From a bacterium (GTDB lineage: Bacteria; Tectomicrobia; Entotheonellia; Entotheonellales; Entotheonellaceae), in contig JAPULM010000200.1 of NCBI GenBank assembly GCA_027294925.1, forward strand, positions 1 to 9,384: a DNA stretch of 9,384 nucleotides. Direction: 5' to 3'. Shown piece by piece: positions 6,879 through 9,384 of the stretch (position 1 is its first letter; the number at the start of each line of letters is the position of its first letter). The notes under the pieces are model-generated. The model was given only the letters and a program-made list of their open reading frames with translations, was not told where the DNA came from and ran no database searches. A program made the position numbers and the translations under genes.

Positions 6879-7715
6879 TTAATAGCGCCAGTGGCGCGGC
6901 ACCGCAGCCTGCGTAGCCTTGCGGTCGAGGGCGATAAGCTCAGTACGAAAATATCGCAAGGTCTTATCGTACTGGTTTGTGGCTTGTCGTTGCAAATATG
7001 CCTCGATCGCTTCAATCTGACGACGATAATAGCGGAATTTACGGCGCCACCAATCTTTCGGATGACCGCCATACAAACGTCCGCCCGAAGCGTTAGACAA
7101 CTCGGTGAGGATCATGGTTTCCTCGGCTGCGTTCACCGTCACCTGAAAATTGTCCATGAACGACATACCTAATAAACCTGTCCCGCCGCCTGACGCAATG
7201 TCGTGCACCACAACCTCAACATCACGCACGGTTGCATCGCCAACCGTCATCGACCTTACTTTGGTCAATGGGGCAAAAAACTGCCCGCTGACCGATTGCA
7301 GAGGGATCACCGCAGCATCGGTTAAGTTTAAACCAAGCTGGCGAGCGGTTGCGGTTGAAATCACCGTCAAGGTCGCACCTGTATCGACCAGCAAACGGGA
7401 TGTCAGGAAACCATCCAGCACCACATCAACCAGCATCGCGTTGCCGATCCGGAACAATGGCACAAGATAGTGCCGCGCCGTTGGTGGTGGATTGGATGAA
7501 GACGTCGATTGGCTATAGGGAATCTCATACGTTGACGGACGCGACGGCGACAGGCTGTTGCGCTCCTGCGCTCGCTCAAGGTACTCAGGCGGCACCACCC
7601 CGATATTATCGGTAAAATGCACCCTACCGCTGCGGTCTGTCCATTTATAGATCTTCCCCTGCACCGACACCGCCGCCATCATGATGCATATACACGTCAG
7701 AACAATTGTTCGCAT
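6879..7715 (-). CDS. Secreted DUF4124 plus retropepsin-like aspartic protease protein
   Basis: This is a 278-aa exported protein. It has an N-terminal signal peptide (residues 1-20: MR, a hydrophobic stretch, then a likely cut after VQG). A DUF4124 segment follows, KIYKWTDRSGRVHFTD (21-36). After a Ser/Pro-rich linker (about 54-80) comes a clan-AA aspartic protease fold (about 83-205). It holds the catalytic-type LLVDTGATLTVIS (108-120), the flap-like region VSGQFFAPL (142-150) and the conserved LLGMSFM (181-187). The C-terminal 60 residues are basic and aromatic (DWWRRKFRYYRR), possibly helical. It is expected to act in the periplasm, perhaps as a dimer like retropepsins. The frame extends to a GTG at 7742, but ATG 7715 is preferred because it opens the signal peptide and GGAAG lies just upstream, albeit only 3 nt away. 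It converges on hyuB and diverges from the VanZ gene. The target is unknown. Confidence 0.85.
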   Translation of the reverse strand: MRTIVLTCICIMMAAVSVQGKIYKWTDRSGRVHFTDNIGVVPPEYLERAQERNSLSPSRPSTYEIPYSQSTSSSNPPPTARHYLVPLFRIGNAMLVDVVLDGFLTSRLLVDTGATLTVISTATARQLGLNLTDAAVIPLQSVSGQFFAPLTKVRSMTVGDATVRDVEVVVHDIASGGGTGLLGMSFMDNFQVTVNAAEETMILTELSNASGGRLYGGHPKDWWRRKFRYYRRQIEAIEAYLQRQATNQYDKTLRYFRTELIALDRKATQAAVPRHWRY

Positions 7716-7744
7716 AGGCTTCCAAACATGAAGATTAATCACTA

Positions 7745-7773
7745 TTGACTTGCTTCGTCGTCATAAGTATACA
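7745..7773 (+). promoter_or_regulatory. Sigma70-type promoter toward the VanZ gene, with symmetric -10
   Basis: A -35 TTGACT (7745-7750, 5 of 6), a 17-nt spacer and a -10 TATACA (7768-7773, 4 of 6) point right, with a start near 7780. On the minus strand the overlapping hexamer TATACT (7771-7766, 5 of 6) faces the DUF4124/protease gene. The GTATAC core (7767-7772) is palindromic and could drive both genes. No good -35 was seen for the leftward direction. Confidence 0.5.
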
Positions 7774-7819
7774 ACCAAACGTTCTCTGACAGATGTGTCA
7801 CACTGGCATCTTTACCTGG

Positions 7820-7867
7820 GAGCGTGGGCGCCTCGCCCGTTTGCAAAACAGCGTTTGTAGAGCGCTC
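7820..7867 (+). other. Structured leader element upstream of the VanZ gene
   Basis: The RNA downstream of the promoter can form a branched fold. An outer stem pairs GAGCG (7820-7824) with CGCTC (7863-7867). It encloses a hairpin GGGCG-CCT-CGCCC (7826-7838) and a second hairpin AAAC-AGC-GTTT (7846-7856), extendable by C7844-G7857 around one bulged base. The GGAGCGTGGGCGCCTCGCCCG text resembles dispersed intergenic repeats I recall from other bacteria. This weakens the case for translation starting at 7793. Fold and repeat identity are by eye only. Confidence 0.35.
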
Positions 7868-7919
7868 GGTTATGAGACACCGCTGCCGATGACGCTAACA
7901 TCTGGCAATATGGCAATTA

Positions 7920-7948
7920 TGCACAAGTTAGCGCTAAATTGCTATTCT
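7920..7948 (+). promoter_or_regulatory. Second promoter candidate with central palindrome
   Basis: TGCACA (7920-7925, 4 of 6) and TATTCT (7943-7948, 4 of 6) are spaced 17 nt apart and would start transcription about 48 nt before the ATG at 8003. A perfect 10-bp palindrome, TTAGCGCTAA (7928-7937), sits in the spacer and could be an operator. The match is weaker than the promoter at 7745. Confidence 0.25.
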
Positions 7949-8002
7949 GAGCCTAAACATCAGACACCACACGAGGCTTTAGAAACCATTGCGAAACCCA
8001 AC

Positions 8003-9169
8003 ATGCGTCATTCTCTAAGCTTTGCCCTTCTCACTTACCTGGTGTCGATCATTGCGCTCGTAACCCTACTGCCCTTTCGCTTCGAATGGCCCGACCGATT
8101 ACAAATTTTCTTCCTCGCTGGCATCTTTGATGTCATCGCTAATTTCGATCTATTTCTTCCCCTTGGCTTTCTCTATCGGTTGCATCAGCCAGGTCAGGAC
8201 GACCGCTGGTGTATCCGTCCCTTGTGCTTCGGGCTCGTCATGAGCCTCAGTATCGAAATCATCCAGCTGTTTATGCCAGGCCGCTACAGCAGTCCGGTTG
8301 ACATTCTGATCAACGGTATTGGGGTGTGGATTGGCGCCATGCTGTATAACCAAACGCGACAACGGCTGCATCGACATATGGTCAACCAGTTGGCCTTGGA
8401 AATACCCCTGATGAACCTCTTTTATCTCCTCCTACCGTTGCTCTGGCTAAACAGCTTAACCATAGGCGCCGATGCATCACGACTGTGGCTGCTGCCTCTC
8501 CTGGGGCTGTGCGGCGCCATGGCGTTAACAGCGTCCTGGGCGCGCCGCCTACAGCCGGCCGTCGGGTGGTCGCCATCCCTCTTGATGCTCATCGTCTTTC
8601 TGTGGTTTGCGGTTGGTTCGCTACCAGCCTGGCCCAAACATCCGGGCTTTCTGCTGCTATGCAGTATCGGACTTCTGCTTACGACCCGCCTGTTACTGGC
8701 TCTCTCCTGGTCCACAGACGAAGACGAACGACGTTTTGAGGCGCTTACCCTAGGCCGGATTTGGCCGTTCTATGTGATCTATCTCATCCTTCTAGCGCTC
8801 AGCCCCTGGCCCTGGCTTCTCCAACCCTGGCGCGTCAGCGTCGGGTTTGCCGCTCTCATTGATATTCCAGGCGTCATACCGACCCTACGGGTGATCACCG
8901 ATATGGCCGCCTTTACCCTGTTCGGGTACATGGTAGCGGAATCTCGCGGCCGGCAAAACGAAGCGCTACGGCGAACCGTTCTCTGGCTTCTCGCCTACAG
9001 TATTCTTGTCGCCGGTGGCTTAGAGGGCCTACGTGGCTTTCATCCCTATCATAGCGCCAGTCTGGCACACGTCACGCTGGCTACTGCCGCAGCCCTGTAC
9101 GGCGGCATCATATACCGGCTGCAATTGACTAGCGTTCAACGCCTGCTCGCCCATACGCTATCGGAATGA
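8003..9169 (+). CDS. VanZ-family polytopic membrane protein, internally duplicated
   Basis: This inner-membrane protein of 388 aa has about 12 hydrophobic segments. The N-terminal part carries the VanZ-like signature: LLPFRFEW (22-29), NFDLFLPLGFLYRL (47-60), SIEIIQLFMPGRYSSPVDIL (83-102) and NGIGVWIGAMLY (104-115). VanZ homologues are linked to glycopeptide resistance or envelope functions, but most, probably including this one, have no known activity. A second, diverged copy of the same layout occupies about 263-374 (SPWPWL, DMAAFTLFGYM, GLEGLRGFHPYHSASL, ALYGGIIYRL), separated by four hydrophobic segments. The open frame reaches back to 7793. ATG 8003 is chosen because it gives a usual VanZ N-terminus (MRHSLSFALLTYLV), and the 70 extra residues are not family-like and cross a structured repeat. 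None of the candidate starts has a good ribosome binding site, so the start is uncertain. The gene is monocistronic here. Confidence 0.8.
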   Translation: MRHSLSFALLTYLVSIIALVTLLPFRFEWPDRLQIFFLAGIFDVIANFDLFLPLGFLYRLHQPGQDDRWCIRPLCFGLVMSLSIEIIQLFMPGRYSSPVDILINGIGVWIGAMLYNQTRQRLHRHMVNQLALEIPLMNLFYLLLPLLWLNSLTIGADASRLWLLPLLGLCGAMALTASWARRLQPAVGWSPSLLMLIVFLWFAVGSLPAWPKHPGFLLLCSIGLLLTTRLLLALSWSTDEDERRFEALTLGRIWPFYVIYLILLALSPWPWLLQPWRVSVGFAALIDIPGVIPTLRVITDMAAFTLFGYMVAESRGRQNEALRRTVLWLLAYSILVAGGLEGLRGFHPYHSASLAHVTLATAAALYGGIIYRLQLTSVQRLLAHTLSE

Positions 9170-9384
9170 CCCATTTTCTTTCCATTCCGCAATCCGCCTT
9201 AGCCTATCTCGGTTTGCTGCAGTGGGGGTGGAAAAGATGCAACACATTTTGTCCAGGCGCTCAGGGGGCACAAGCCTTAATCGCCGCCCCTCAGCCATCA
9301 CCGAATTCAGGCTTTGCTTTTTCAGCCCACCGATGCCAATATAAACGGCAAGCGTTCTTTTGAGAATCATCGTGCAAGGACAAC
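9170..9384. other. Right-end stretch with no supported gene
   Basis: After the VanZ gene stop I see no gene I can support. Frames on both strands (9166-9363, + and 9158-9370, -) lack ribosome binding sites and family-like sequence. No convincing terminator hairpin with a T-run was found. Confidence 0.4.

Noticed and set aside
9166..9363. 65-aa frame overlapping the VanZ stop in an ATGA
   Set aside because: The overlap hints at translational coupling, but there is no binding site, domain or compositional support. An ATGA can arise by chance.
9158..9370. 70-aa minus-strand frame at the right end
   Set aside because: No ribosome binding site and no recognisable motif. It overlaps the end of the VanZ gene antisense.

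Overview
The window looks like accessory or peripheral DNA from a proteobacterium, most likely a gammaproteobacterium. This rests on protein style only: a DUF4124 plus retropepsin-like periplasmic protein, a VanZ-family membrane protein, HyuA/HyuB and GC-leaning codon use. No rRNA, tRNA or other taxonomic marker is present, so the placement is tentative. No prophage or CRISPR array is visible. I did not find a clearly new defence or biosynthetic system.

Layout, left to right. (1) Bases 1-168 are the end of an IS1-family insertion sequence, with the first 40 codons of an InsA-like zinc-ribbon protein running off the left edge. (2) 205-1362 (-) is a complete luciferase-like flavin monooxygenase with a textbook ribosome binding site. 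(3) 1363-1717 has no gene, but holds a good sigma70-type promoter pointing right; it leads after about 160 nt to a 59-aa acidic protein of unknown function (1718-1897, +). (4) 2155-2720 (-) is a type II toxin-antitoxin pair: an intact Phd/VapB-like antitoxin and a PIN-domain toxin that has lost its C-terminal part, apparently through a frameshift. An 8-bp inverted repeat just upstream of the antitoxin is a likely autoregulatory operator. (5) 2883-6780 (+) is a two-gene hyuA-hyuB operon (ATP-dependent hydantoinase / 5-oxoprolinase / acetone carboxylase superfamily) with its own well-formed promoter. All family motifs, including the putative metal ligands in HyuB, are intact. (6) 6879-7715 (-) is a secreted DUF4124 plus aspartic-protease protein convergent with hyuB. 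(7) 8003-9169 (+) is a polytopic VanZ-family protein that appears to be an internal duplication. Genes 6 and 7 diverge from a region whose -10 element is nearly symmetric, and the RNA leading to the VanZ gene can fold into a branched structure.

How the genes work together: only hyuA-hyuB form a clear metabolic unit, with subunits expected to assemble and use ATP to act on a cyclic amide or a related carbonyl substrate. The substrate cannot be read from the neighbourhood, because no racemase, carbamoylase, transporter or third carboxylase subunit is present. The monooxygenase, the 59-aa gene, the toxin-antitoxin remnant and the envelope genes seem to be independently expressed neighbours. The IS end and the decayed toxin suggest that the left third has been rearranged.
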